Both the position numbers and the translations under genes were made by a program. DNA of 64,000 nucleotides, taken from NCBI GenBank assembly GCA_963704335.1, contig OY969889.1, forward strand, positions 2,170,001 through 2,234,000, given 5' to 3'. The notes beneath the pieces are model-generated. The model worked only from the letters and a program-made list of their open reading frames with translations. It was not told where the DNA came from and made no database searches. Source of the DNA: PALSA-612 sp963704335 (GTDB lineage Bacteria; Actinomycetota; Thermoleophilia; Gaiellales; Gaiellaceae). Below are positions 51,678 through 59,719 of this stretch, piece by piece. Every line of letters begins with the position of its first letter. The stretch's first letter is position 1.

Positions 51678-52340
51678 ATGGAGCTCGAGCGGCTCGACCA
51701 CGTAGCGCTCTGGGTCGCAGACCGTGACGCGATCGCCGATTTCGCGGTGGCGCATCTCGGCATGCACGTCATCGAGCGCACGGATCGGTTCACGCTGATC
51801 GGCTCGAACGCCCGACGCGGCAAGCTCACTCTGTTCGCCGAGGAGCCGGCCCGGGAAGCCGGCGCGCTCGCGGAGATCGGATTGCGCGTGACGAGCCTCG
51901 AACAGGCACTCGGCGCTCTGCCCGCCGGCCACGGCGAGCGGTTCGAGATCTGCGACGGGCTCTGGATTCGCCTCGTCGAGGCGGAGACGGACGTCGACTA
52001 CGACCTGCACCACGTGGCGCTGACGACCAGGGATCCGGCAGCCGCGGCGGACGTATGGGAGGCGCTCGGCTTGGCACGCGCCGGGGATGGACGGATGGAG
52101 ATCGCCGGCGCGTACGTGGAGCTCTGGCCTGGTGACCCGGGAAGTCCGGAGCGTCCGCTGCTCAATCATCTCGGCGTGCTCGTGAAGTCCGCCGAAGACT
52201 GGCAGGCGCGAGCGGAAGCGGCGGACGTCGAAGTAGCCGACGTCATCGATGCCCCGAACACGTACGCGGTGTTCGTGTGGGGCCCCGAGCGCGTGAGGCT
52301 CGAGTACGTCGAGCACAAGCCCGGCTTCTCGCTCGAGTGA
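51678..52340 (+). CDS. Two-domain VOC family protein
   Basis: 220 residues with two vicinal-oxygen-chelate modules: LDHVALWVADRDAIADFAVAHLGM at the start and LHHVALTTRDPAAAADVWEALGL near 115, each opening with the His metal-ligand strand. The second closes with VWGPERVRLEYVEHKPG, whose Glu would be a ligand. This layout matches extradiol dioxygenases and hydroxyphenylpyruvate-like enzymes, but the substrate is open. It follows fdxA by 5 nt and overlaps the FAD enzyme by 4 nt; the three may form a redox operon. Confidence 0.83.
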   Translation: MELERLDHVALWVADRDAIADFAVAHLGMHVIERTDRFTLIGSNARRGKLTLFAEEPAREAGALAEIGLRVTSLEQALGALPAGHGERFEICDGLWIRLVEAETDVDYDLHHVALTTRDPAAAADVWEALGLARAGDGRMEIAGAYVELWPGDPGSPERPLLNHLGVLVKSAEDWQARAEAADVEVADVIDAPNTYAVFVWGPERVRLEYVEHKPGFSLE

Positions 52341-53422
52341 CAATCGTTGTAGCCGGCGCCGGCATGGCGGGCCTGGTTGCGGCCGCCCGCCTCGGAGAGC
52401 TCGGCCGGCACGCGACGGTGCGCGAGAAGGGCACGCGGCCCGGAGGCTCGATGCTTCTCTCGAGCGGCGTCATCTGGCGCCACAAGACGGTCGAGGACTT
52501 TCGTGCCGAGTGTCCGGGCGGCGACGCCGATCTGCAGCAACTGATCGTCGACCAGGTGGACGAGAGGCTCGACTGGCTCGAGTCGCTCGGGGGACAGGTC
52601 GTGGTCCGTGAGACGGGGAATCCGCGCACGGTCGGCCGGCGGTTCAACCCGCGCGACCTCGTCACCGCGCTGCTGCGGCATGCGGGCGACGTCCTGCTCG
52701 GCGAGCCGGTCTGCGACGTGACCGACGAGCCGCTGGTGCTCGCGACGGGCGGCTTCGGCGCGGCCCTTGCGCAGCGCCTGTCGCTCCCGCTGCGGGCCAA
52801 CCCGTGGAGCGACGGTGACGCCCTCGTGCTCGCGCGCGACCGAGGCGCCACGACGTCGACGGGCATGGACGAGTTCTACGGGCGGGCGCTACCTGTCACG
52901 CCCGCCGAGCTTCCCGAGGAGTCGTGGGTGCGCCTGGGACAGGTGTACGGCCGTCACGCGCTCGTGCTCGACGAGACGGGCGCGGCAGTTGACGGCGTCC
53001 ACGCTGCGTGGCACGAGAACGACCTCGTCCAGGAGATCGCGCGGCGGCCCGGTGGGCGCGCGTGGTTCCTCGTCGCCGATGAGGCACTCGATCAGCCGGT
53101 GCGAGAGACGACCGTCGCAGAGCGGATCGCCGCGGCGCGGGAAGCAGGCGGCACCGTCGTCGATCCCGACGAGCTTCCGTTCTCGGCACCGAGCGGCTAC
53201 CGATACGCAGTGCACGTCACAGCCTCTGTCACGCACACGATCGGCGGCCTCGTCGTCGACCGCGACGCACGCGTGCTCGATGACGAGGGCACGCCGGTCG
53301 ACGGGCTCTACGCCGCGGGCGTGGACGTGGGCGGCATCGCCACGGGCGGCTATTCGAGCGGCCTGGCGGCAGCGCTCGTGCTCGGCTGCGTTGCAGCCGA
53401 CTCCGCGGCTGCGGTTGCCTAA
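52337..53422 (+). CDS. FAD-dependent oxidoreductase (fumarate reductase/ketosteroid dehydrogenase type)
   Basis: 361-residue flavoprotein. The dinucleotide-binding motif VVAGAGMAGLVAAARLGELG is at 4-23, and PGGSMLLSSGVIW follows. A second FAD contact near the end is GLYAAGVDVGGIATGGYSSGLAAALVLG. It is shorter than typical flavocytochrome c or ketosteroid dehydrogenases (about 450-560), so it may be a minimal family member. GTGA overlap with the VOC gene. Repeat copy B begins right after its stop. Confidence 0.82.
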   Translation: MTIVVAGAGMAGLVAAARLGELGRHATVREKGTRPGGSMLLSSGVIWRHKTVEDFRAECPGGDADLQQLIVDQVDERLDWLESLGGQVVVRETGNPRTVGRRFNPRDLVTALLRHAGDVLLGEPVCDVTDEPLVLATGGFGAALAQRLSLPLRANPWSDGDALVLARDRGATTSTGMDEFYGRALPVTPAELPEESWVRLGQVYGRHALVLDETGAAVDGVHAAWHENDLVQEIARRPGGRAWFLVADEALDQPVRETTVAERIAAAREAGGTVVDPDELPFSAPSGYRYAVHVTASVTHTIGGLVVDRDARVLDDEGTPVDGLYAAGVDVGGIATGGYSSGLAAALVLGCVAADSAAAVA

Positions 53423-53585
53423 GGAGGGTCTGACGAAACAGTGACTGTGCCGCCGGAATCACGCTGGAGGCCGCGCTGCGGCGTCCTCGGTCGCCCACGT
53501 ACTGGTTAGTACGCGGGCTCCCTGCGTCCTTGCATCACAACCTCCAGCGCGCCCCGGCGACGAGCACCGTCCCGCCAGACCCTCC
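53423..53585 (+). repeat. ERIC-like imperfect palindromic repeat, copy B
   Basis: 163-bp copy of the element at 44096-44259: six substitutions plus a changed apical loop (GGTT instead of TAGCC) flanked by the same GTACT/AGTAC stem. One change (GGTCTGACG) breaks a base pair of the outer stem. The element again begins directly after a stop codon, here of the FAD enzyme, and lies in the same orientation. Its right end touches the stop codon of the small minus-strand gene at 53585. Confidence 0.85.
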
Positions 53586-53764
53586 TAGGCCGGCTGGAGG
53601 TACGCGCAGCGTCGCGAGTCGCCCGGTAACGGCGAGCCGGCAACCCTCGTCACGACGAAGCGACCCACATCGTGCTCGACGGTGCTACCCACTTCGGGCG
53701 GCTCTCCCTCGCGTTCGTGCAGGCCGTAACCGGAAGCAGACCAGAGGAAGACGAGATGTGTCAC
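53585..53764 (-). CDS. Small conserved-looking protein downstream of the radical SAM gene
   Basis: 59 residues from GTG 53764. It has a hydrophobic start (THLVFLWSA), then EVGSTVEHDVGRFVVTRVAGSPLPGDSRRCAYLQPA, given here in pieces: the strand VGRFVVTRVAGSPLPGD and a single Cys in RRCAYLQ. The composition is unlike noise and similar small actinobacterial proteins come to mind, though I cannot name a family. It starts 12 nt after the radical SAM stop on the same strand, so it should share that SOS-type promoter. Its stop overlaps the end of repeat B. Confidence 0.55.
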   Translation of the reverse strand: MTHLVFLWSASGYGLHEREGEPPEVGSTVEHDVGRFVVTRVAGSPLPGDSRRCAYLQPA

Positions 53765-53776
53765 GCCTCGATCCTG

Positions 53777-54664
53777 TCAAATGAGGGTTAGTTGGACGGC
53801 CGGCTCCCTCGGGCGCAACGTACGGCCGCGTCGGAAGCGTTGTTCCTTTCTGGCTTCCGCCACGAGACCGCGCACGCGCTGCTCGACCTTGCGTGGCGGA
53901 TAGGCCCGCTCCCCGTAGAGGCGCTCGTAAAACGGTGCCAGCTCGGGCCAGTCCTCGGCGAGATGCTCGAGGAAGTGCTCGCGCGTCCCGGGTCGCAGGT
54001 TGACGACGCTTGCCCAGACGTGGCTGGCGCCTGCGGCGCGCGCCTCGCGGACGACTTCCTCGAGCTGCTCGGGGCGGTCCGAGATGCCCGGTAGGACTGG
54101 TGCGATTGCGACGCCGGCGTCAACGCCCGCCTCGCGGAGCACCGAGAGCGCGCGCAGCCGTTGCCGGGGCGGCGCCGTTCCGGGCTCGGTACGTCGCCAC
54201 ACGTCCTCGTCGAGGGTCGGCACCGAGAAGCTGACGCTCACCGCAGCCCGTGTGGCCGCTTCCGCGAGCACGTCGACGTCACGCACGATCAGCGGCCCTC
54301 TGGTGACGATGTGGAAGGGGTTGGGCGCGGCCGCGAGCGCCTCCAGGCAGCCGCGGGTGAGCCGGTAGCGTCCTTCGGCAGGCTGGTACGGGTCGGTCGC
54401 CGCGCCGATGGCGATCGTTCCGCCGCGCCAGGACTTGCGCGCGAGCTCGGTGCGCAGCACCTCGGCGATGTTCACCTTGACGCGTATCGAGAGGCCGTAC
54501 GCGTCGCCGGACGGCCGGTCCGCCCGGCGCTCGAACGCCCTGACGTAACAGAACGTGCAGCGATGCACGCAGCCCATGTACGGGTTGAGCGACCAGGCGA
54601 ACGGCATGCCCTTGACGCGGTTGAGCGCGGACTTGCACGGCTCTTCCCGGTATTCGACTCGCAT
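53777..54664 (-). CDS. Rv2578c-type radical SAM protein (SPL-related)
   Basis: 295-residue radical SAM enzyme with the cluster motif CVHRCTFCY (CxxxCxxC, near residue 32-40), preceded by SLNPYMGC. IGAATDPYQPAEG, HIVTRGPLIVRD and the C-terminal YPPRKVEQRV are typical of the Rv2578c/spore-photoproduct-lyase-related group. The substrate is unknown; relatives are linked to DNA damage. The promoter contains a LexA-type box, which fits a repair role. The ATG at 54664 lies 6 nt after the -10, so the message is leaderless. Confidence 0.88.
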   Translation of the reverse strand: MRVEYREEPCKSALNRVKGMPFAWSLNPYMGCVHRCTFCYVRAFERRADRPSGDAYGLSIRVKVNIAEVLRTELARKSWRGGTIAIGAATDPYQPAEGRYRLTRGCLEALAAAPNPFHIVTRGPLIVRDVDVLAEAATRAAVSVSFSVPTLDEDVWRRTEPGTAPPRQRLRALSVLREAGVDAGVAIAPVLPGISDRPEQLEEVVREARAAGASHVWASVVNLRPGTREHFLEHLAEDWPELAPFYERLYGERAYPPRKVEQRVRGLVAEARKEQRFRRGRTLRPREPAVQLTLI

Positions 54665-54670
54665 CGAGTG

Positions 54671-54699
54671 AGAATAGAACGTATGTTCGTATACGTCAA
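54671..54699 (-). promoter_or_regulatory. Leaderless promoter with LexA (SOS) box in the spacer
   Basis: On the minus strand TTGACG (54699-54694), a 17-nt spacer and TATTCT (54676-54671) form a good sigma-A promoter, 6 nt before the ATG. The spacer and the last base of the -10 hold AGAACGTATGTTCG (54676-54689, plus strand), a 4+4 perfect dyad GAAC-N4-GTTC that matches the Gram-positive SOS box CGAACRNRYGTTYC in all but the first base and, reading the last position, one more. LexA here would block RNA polymerase directly. Confidence 0.75.
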
Positions 54700-54816
54700 C
54701 CCGGCGAGCTGTTTTGTCCCGCGCGCGGAGGCCAGCCGCTCTGCTCTCCTATACTGCGCTCGAAGCATCTTGGACGACGAGCTGCCGCCCAGTACGCGCG
54801 CCCCGGAGGACGGGGC

Positions 54817-56130
54817 GTGACGATACCTCTAGAGATCCTTCTCGTTCTCGGCATCGTGGTCGCGAACGGGTTCTTCGTCGCGGCCGAGTACGCGCTCGTG
54901 ACGGCGCGACGCTCGCGTCTGCAGGAGCTCGCCGACGGGGGCATGAGGCGCGCGAGGATCGCCATTCGCATCATGGACAGCCCGGTGCGCTTCATCGGCA
55001 CCGTCCAGCTCGGTATCACGGCGTTCTCGATCCTCCTCGGTATCGTCGCCGAGCCGATAGTCGCCAACTGGATCGACGGGCCGCTGTCGCACGGCGTCGC
55101 GTTCGTCATCGCGTTCGCCTTCGTCACGTACCTCCACGTGACGCTGGGCGAGCTCGTGCCGAAAGCCATTGCGCTGACGAAGAACGAGGAGACGGCGCTC
55201 TGGGTGGCGCTGCCCATCGAGGGCGTCTACATCGTCTCCTATCCCGTCGTGTGGTTCTTCCAGGCGTCGGCCAACGCGATGACGCGGCTCGTGGGCATCG
55301 AGCCGGCTCCGGCGGGGATCATCGCCCACTCGGAGGAGGAGATCCGCATGATCGTCGCGCACGCGGAGGAGACGGGCGAGATCGAAGAGGAGGAGCGAGA
55401 GATGCTCTACAAGGTCTTCGACTTCGCGGACAAGGAGGTGTCCGACGTCATGGTGCCGCGGCCCGAGGTGGTCGCGCTGTCGATCGACCTGCCGCCCGCG
55501 GAGTGCCTGGCCGCCGCCATGGAGGCGCCATTTACGCGCTACCCCGTGTACCGGGACTCGCTGGACACCGTCATCGGCATCCTCCACGTCCGCGACCTCA
55601 TGCGCGCGGTCAACGCCAACGGGCGGTTCGAGGACGTCGACGTGGAGTCGCTGCTGCGGCCGGCCCACGTCGTCCCGGAGACGAAGGACCTGGCGGCGCT
55701 GCTGCACGATTTCCGCCGGGCCAAGGAGCACATGGCCGTCGTCGTGGACGAGTACGGGACGACGGAGGGCATCGTCACGCTCGAAGACGTCCTGGAGGAG
55801 ATCGTGGGCGAGATCGAGGACGAGTTCGACCTGCCCGACGAGTCGGTGGAGGAACTGGCGGACGGGCGCATACGCATCTCCGGCACGTTCTCCGTGGACG
55901 ACTTCAACGAGCAGTTCCACCGGCAGCTGCCGGTGGACGACTACCACACGATGGCGGGGTTCGTGTTCGGGTTGATCGGCCGCGCTCCAGAGCCCGGGGA
56001 CGAGGTGTCGCACGACGGCACGCACTTCAAGGTGGTCGAGGTGGAGGGCACGCGCATCGAGCGCCTCGAAGTGGAGTTCACGCCGGTCGAGTCGGAGTCC
56101 GGCGAGAGCGGCGAACCGGGGGAGGGCTAG
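54817..56130 (+). CDS. CNNM/CorC-HlyC family membrane protein with CBS domains
   Basis: 437 residues. The N-terminal CNNM (DUF21) transmembrane domain (about 1-180; three to four helices) has ANGFFVAAEYALVTARRSRL and TLGELVPKAIAL. A CBS pair follows (about 200-325; VMVPRPEVVALS, EYGTTEGIVTLEDVLEEIVGEI), then a CorC/HlyC C-terminal domain (RISGTFSVDDFNEQF). Such proteins export or sense magnesium; hemolysin naming is historical. GGAGG lies 9 nt before the GTG. It diverges from the radical SAM gene; the 152-nt gap holds the SOS promoter. Confidence 0.93.
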   Translation: MTIPLEILLVLGIVVANGFFVAAEYALVTARRSRLQELADGGMRRARIAIRIMDSPVRFIGTVQLGITAFSILLGIVAEPIVANWIDGPLSHGVAFVIAFAFVTYLHVTLGELVPKAIALTKNEETALWVALPIEGVYIVSYPVVWFFQASANAMTRLVGIEPAPAGIIAHSEEEIRMIVAHAEETGEIEEEEREMLYKVFDFADKEVSDVMVPRPEVVALSIDLPPAECLAAAMEAPFTRYPVYRDSLDTVIGILHVRDLMRAVNANGRFEDVDVESLLRPAHVVPETKDLAALLHDFRRAKEHMAVVVDEYGTTEGIVTLEDVLEEIVGEIEDEFDLPDESVEELADGRIRISGTFSVDDFNEQFHRQLPVDDYHTMAGFVFGLIGRAPEPGDEVSHDGTHFKVVEVEGTRIERLEVEFTPVESESGESGEPGEG

Positions 56131-56786
56131 AACGTTCCGAAGCGCTCGTAGGCCTCGAGCGGTGTGGCGCCCTCGCGGACGGCGGCGCGGATCTCGTTCT
56201 CCGTATTAGCCATTGCCTCTGCCTGCTCCAGTACGTCGGCAACGAGATCCCGGGGCACGACCACGCAACCATCCTCGTCCGCGACGACCCAGTCGCCCGG
56301 AGCGATGTGAACCCCTCCGATCTCGATCTCGAGGTCACCGTGGCCGGTGACCTGCCACCTGTGGGTGCAGTCCTGTGGCGTCACATGGCTGCAGAAGACC
56401 GGGAACCCCTCGCGGAGGATGAACTCGATGTCACGGCAGCCGCCGTCGATCACCGCGCCGGCTACGTCTCTCGACTTCAGTGACGTCACCGAGAGCTCGC
56501 CGAGGTGGGCCGACGCCTCCCCGTTCGTCTGATAGACGGCGACGTGGCCGGCCGGGACAGCGCCGAGCATCTCGAGCGTGGCACGGATGGACTCGTCGTA
56601 GTCGGCATCCGGGCGGGGGTGTCCCTCGACGGTGTACGCAGGTCCTGCCAGGCGCATGCCCTGGCGGAGAGGCCTGATCCTGCTGGGGAGCGTTTGCTCG
56701 AAGCGTGCCGCGCGGTCGAGCACGTCGGCGATCGCTCCCGTGTAGACCGCGGAAAACCGTGTCGCCAGCTGCGTCAGATCCTCCAC
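56127..56786 (-). CDS. RraA-like / HMG aldolase family protein
   Basis: 219 residues of the RraA-like fold, which includes 4-hydroxy-4-methyl-2-oxoglutarate aldolases and oxaloacetate decarboxylases. The metal and substrate site is seen in GAVIDGGCRDIEFI and GDWVVADEDGCVVVPRDL. RraA proper regulates RNase E, but most stand-alone actinobacterial members are probably aldolases. The GTG at 56786 has TAGTCT 7 nt upstream on its strand, sharing bases with the -10 of the divergent DJ-1-like gene. Confidence 0.87.
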   Translation of the reverse strand: MEDLTQLATRFSAVYTGAIADVLDRAARFEQTLPSRIRPLRQGMRLAGPAYTVEGHPRPDADYDESIRATLEMLGAVPAGHVAVYQTNGEASAHLGELSVTSLKSRDVAGAVIDGGCRDIEFILREGFPVFCSHVTPQDCTHRWQVTGHGDLEIEIGGVHIAPGDWVVADEDGCVVVPRDLVADVLEQAEAMANTENEIRAAVREGATPLEAYERFGTF

Positions 56787-56792
56787 CCCACC

Positions 56793-56799
56793 TAGACTA
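56793..56799. promoter_or_regulatory. Shared -10 of two divergent leaderless genes
   Basis: The 7-bp sequence TAGACTA reads TAGACT on the plus strand (6 nt before the DJ-1-like ATG) and TAGTCT on the minus strand (7 nt before the RraA-like GTG). The whole gap is 18 nt. Polymerase bound for one gene should exclude the other. Confidence 0.5.
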
Positions 56800-56804
56800 G
56801 AGCC

Positions 56805-57376
56805 ATGGAGCGAGTGCTGATCCTGACCGGCGATGCAGGCGAGGAGCTCGAGGTCTACTACATGCTCTACCGCCTGCGGGAGGCTGGCTACGACGTCGAC
56901 GTCGCGGCCCCGAAGCGCAAGCGGCTTCAGCTCGTGGTTCACGACTTCGAGCCCGGTTGGGACACCTACGTCGAGCGGCCGGGCCGCGGGCTCCAGTCGG
57001 ATCTCGCCTTTGCGGAGGTGGAGCCGGAGCGCTACGCCGGCGTGCTCATCCCGGGTGGCCGTGCGCCGGAGGTCATTCGCAACGACCCGGACGTCCAGAG
57101 GATCGTCGCGCACTTCTTCGACTCGGAGCTGCCCGTAGGTCACATGTGCCACGGTGTGCAGGTGCCCGCCGCTGGCGGCTACGTGCGCGGCCGCAAGGTG
57201 TCGGCGTATCCGCCGCTCGCGCCCGACATCGAAGCGGCGGGCGGCGAGTTCGTGGACGGCCCTGATGTCGTGGACGGGTCGATGGTCTCGGCCCGCGGGT
57301 GGAGGACCTGGCCGAGTTCTTCAAGGCCTTTCTGGAGCTGCTCGAGCGCAGCGCCGTCTCGGCGCAGCCGGTCTAG
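56805..57376 (+). CDS. DJ-1/PfpI family protein with apparent frameshift
   Basis: Class I glutamine-amidotransferase-like protein of the DJ-1/PfpI family. Catalytic Cys is in GHMCHGVQV near residue 111, with GVLIPGGRAPEVIRND before it. The frame is normal to VSARG at 57299; then the expected C-terminal helix (VEDLAEFFKAFLELLERSAV, ending at TAG 57374-57376) continues in another frame. One extra G in the GGG run at 57297-57299 would restore a 190-residue protein of standard length. As read, the frame runs on in nonsense for 400 nt. Members are deglycases or proteases; function here unknown. Confidence 0.8.
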
Positions 57377-57987
57377 CCCAGCGCCGCCGCTAGGGCGGCG
57401 TGGCCACCGCGGAGCACGGGATCGCCGTGCGACACGAGCACGCGGTCGAGCGGCAGCTCGAGTATCGGTCGCAGGGCGTCTCGCACTGCCTTCTGGCCAC
57501 CCTTGCCAACCCAGCCTGGCGGGCAGATGCGGAGCGGATCTCCGAGCAGCACGTCCCCGACGACGATGGCACGCTGCTGCGGCACGCCGTAAACGAGCTC
57601 TGAGGCGCGGCCGGACGCGTGCGCTTCGATGCCGCCCGGCAGCGGGTCGCCGGGCCGAACGGCGTTCGGCGCGAGCTTCAGCCGCCGCTCGACGGGCAGA
57701 GCGCTGCGTGCAGGGGCCCAGACTTGCGCGTCGTAGCGCTCGGCAAGCTCGCCCGCGCTGCGCACGTGCCAGTAGATCGTGAGCAGGACGTGTACGTCGG
57801 TGCCAGCGCGCTCCACATCGGCGTCGAGATGCTCGAGGAAGCGCTCGGAGTCTTCGGCGGGCACGAGCGGGTCGACGAGGAGCGTGGCGTCGTCGGTCTC
57901 GAGGTACACGCAGCCCACGATCTTCCTCCACTCCTCGTGGAAGGCGGTCCAGCGCCACAGCCCGGTCGTGATTCTGTGGACATCCAT
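57373..57987 (-). CDS. Metallo-beta-lactamase-fold-like protein lacking the HxHxDH motif
   Basis: 204 residues with the fold pattern of MBL-superfamily proteins: IVGCVYLETDDATLLVDPLVP, VLLTIYWHVRSAGELAERY, AIVVGDVLLGDPL and LVSHGDPVLRGG. The usual metal motif HxHxDH is replaced by YWHVRSAGE, so at most one of its histidines is left; the SHGDP His remains. It is probably inactive or binds metal differently. Start ATG at 57987; an ATG at 58014 adds nine residues. Its stop overlaps that of the DJ-1-like gene (CTAG). Confidence 0.75.
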   Translation of the reverse strand: MDVHRITTGLWRWTAFHEEWRKIVGCVYLETDDATLLVDPLVPAEDSERFLEHLDADVERAGTDVHVLLTIYWHVRSAGELAERYDAQVWAPARSALPVERRLKLAPNAVRPGDPLPGGIEAHASGRASELVYGVPQQRAIVVGDVLLGDPLRICPPGWVGKGGQKAVRDALRPILELPLDRVLVSHGDPVLRGGHAALAAALG

Positions 57988-58047
57988 TCGTCGGTTGCTC
58001 GCGTATCCTCGCATGACGAGTTCGCCCACGACATTTGGGAGGCCCTT

Positions 58048-58410
58048 ATGCGACTGCTCACCGCTACGACCGCCGGTCTTGCGATCGCCGCGATCGCGTT
58101 CGCCGGCATCGCGACGCCCAAGAACAAGGTGCTGAACGGATCGGTCGGTCCGGGCTTCGTGATCTCCACCAAGAACCCCGCCGGCAAGAAGCTGGCGACG
58201 ACGAAGGCGGGGACGTACAACCTCGCCGTCCAGGACAAGTCGGCCATTCACAACTACCGCCTGAAGGGTCCTGGCATCAACAAGGCTGTCACGACTGTCG
58301 GCTTCACCGGGAAGAAGACCGTCACCGTGAAGCTGAAGGTGGGGACCTACCGCTTTGTGTGTGACCCGCACGCCTTCAACATGAAGGGGTCGTTCAAGGT
58401 CACGGGCTAG
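58048..58410 (+). CDS. Secreted cupredoxin (plastocyanin-like)
   Basis: 120 residues: signal peptide (about 1-20), then a beta-sandwich with type-1 copper ligands: His in SAIHNYRL, and Cys, His and Met in FVCDPHAFNMKG. Probably a blue-copper electron carrier or copper chaperone outside the membrane. GGGAGG precedes the ATG by 6-7 nt. No cognate oxidase is nearby. Its stop overlaps the mec stop by 4 nt on the opposite strand. Confidence 0.88.
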   Translation: MRLLTATTAGLAIAAIAFAGIATPKNKVLNGSVGPGFVISTKNPAGKKLATTKAGTYNLAVQDKSAIHNYRLKGPGINKAVTTVGFTGKKTVTVKLKVGTYRFVCDPHAFNMKGSFKVTG

Positions 58411-58784
58411 CCAGGCTCGATCGACAGCGGCTCGGCGCTTCCGTCGCGGATCGACCAGGCGGCGAGCTCACCGGTCGCGCGGGAAAGGATGAAGTAGGGC
58501 CGGTCCTGCCAGAGGCCGATGTTGGCGAGGTCCGTCCGGGAGGGTCGCGCCGAGTCGGTCGGGTGCGAGTGGAAGACGGCGAGCTCGAAGCCGTCGTCCT
58601 CGAGGAACCACACCTCGGGGTCGACGTCGAGCTCGAAGCGGTACGGCGACGCTGCGAGGTTCCGCCCGGCCTCGTAGCGGACCGCCTCGCCGCCGCGGAA
58701 GACCAGCAGGCCGCAGGCCTCGTTCGGCGCCTCTTCTGCGGCGTGCTGCTCGAGCCGGCGCCTGATCTTTTCGGGTACTACCAC
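58407..58784 (-). CDS. mec: JAMM/MPN+ metalloprotease Mec, CysO-cysteine peptidase
   Basis: Zinc peptidase (125 residues) expected to release cysteine from the CysO-cysteine adduct. The JAMM motif is complete: HSHPTDSARPSRTD (H-x-H-x7-S-x2-D) near 82, with the upstream Glu in EEAPNEACGLL. GTG start overlaps the cysM stop by 7 nt. The order moeZ-cysO-cysM-mec on one strand defines the function, as in mycobacteria (mec-cysO-cysM). Confidence 0.92.
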   Translation of the reverse strand: MVVPEKIRRRLEQHAAEEAPNEACGLLVFRGGEAVRYEAGRNLAASPYRFELDVDPEVWFLEDDGFELAVFHSHPTDSARPSRTDLANIGLWQDRPYFILSRATGELAAWSIRDGSAEPLSIEPG

Positions 58785-59719
58785 CAGTGGCCGTGTTCCA
58801 TCGCCGCCTCCGGGTCCGACGCCCCCCAGAAGTCGGCCGACAGGTACTTCCAGCCGCTGTCGGCGAGGATGCACACGACGACGCTGCCCTCACCGAGCTC
58901 GTGTCCCAGGCGCCGAGCCACGTGGACCACGGCTCCCGAGGAAACGCCGGCGAAGAGGCCCTCACGCTCCAGCAACAGCCGTACTGCCGCGGCCGCCTCG
59001 GCGTTCGAGACGAGCAGCTTGCGGTCGAGCTTCGACACGTCGAGGATCGGCGGCACATAGCCGTCCTCGAGCGAGCGGAGCCCCATCACGGGATCTCCCG
59101 GCAGCGGCTCCGCGGCCGCCACGACGATGTCGGGGAAGGTCTCCCGCAGCCGCTCTCCGGCGCCCATCAGCGTGCCTCCCGTTCCCAGGCCCGCGACGAG
59201 GCAGTCGACGCGGTCGAGCGCCTCGGCGATCTCCGCTCCCGTGCCCTCGTAGTGGGCGCGTGGATTGGCTTCGTTCGCGTACTGGAACGGCATGAAGTAG
59301 CGCGGCTCGCGCTCTGCCAGCTCGAGCGCCACGCGAACTGAGCCGTTCGAGCCTTCGGCTGCCGGGGAGTCCACGATCTCGGCGCCGTAGAGCCGCAGCA
59401 GGCGCCTGCGCTCCTCCGTGGCGTTCTCCGGCATGACGCACGTGAGCCGATAGCCCTTGAGGCGGGCGACGAGCGCCAGCGAGATGCCGGTGTTGCCGCT
59501 CGTCGGCTCCAGCAGCTCGCGACCGGGTTGAAGCTCGCCCGACGCTTCCGCGGCCTCGATCATCGCCTTCGCCACGCGATCCTTGGTCGACCCGGTCGGG
59601 TTCTGGCCCTCGAGCTTCGCGTAGAGACGCGTGCCCGGCGGCGCGAGCCGAGACAGCTCGACCAGGGGCGTCGAGCCGACGAGGTCGAGCAGCGAGGGAG
59701 CGAGTGCTTTAGAGCCCAC
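58778..59719 (-). CDS. cysM: Cysteine synthase CysM (CysO-dependent)
   Basis: PLP enzyme (313 residues) that transfers sulfur from CysO-thiocarboxylate to (phospho)serine. PLP lysine: NPTGSTKDR near 47; phosphate loop SGNTGIS; GTGGTLMGAG near 178. It ends in EAAMEHGHWW; a mobile C-terminal tail is known in the mycobacterial enzyme. The GTG start overlaps cysO by 11 nt. Closest in logic to the Rv1336 type rather than OASS CysK. Confidence 0.94.
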   Translation of the reverse strand: MGSKALAPSLLDLVGSTPLVELSRLAPPGTRLYAKLEGQNPTGSTKDRVAKAMIEAAEASGELQPGRELLEPTSGNTGISLALVARLKGYRLTCVMPENATEERRRLLRLYGAEIVDSPAAEGSNGSVRVALELAEREPRYFMPFQYANEANPRAHYEGTGAEIAEALDRVDCLVAGLGTGGTLMGAGERLRETFPDIVVAAAEPLPGDPVMGLRSLEDGYVPPILDVSKLDRKLLVSNAEAAAAVRLLLEREGLFAGVSSGAVVHVARRLGHELGEGSVVVCILADSGWKYLSADFWGASDPEAAMEHGHWW

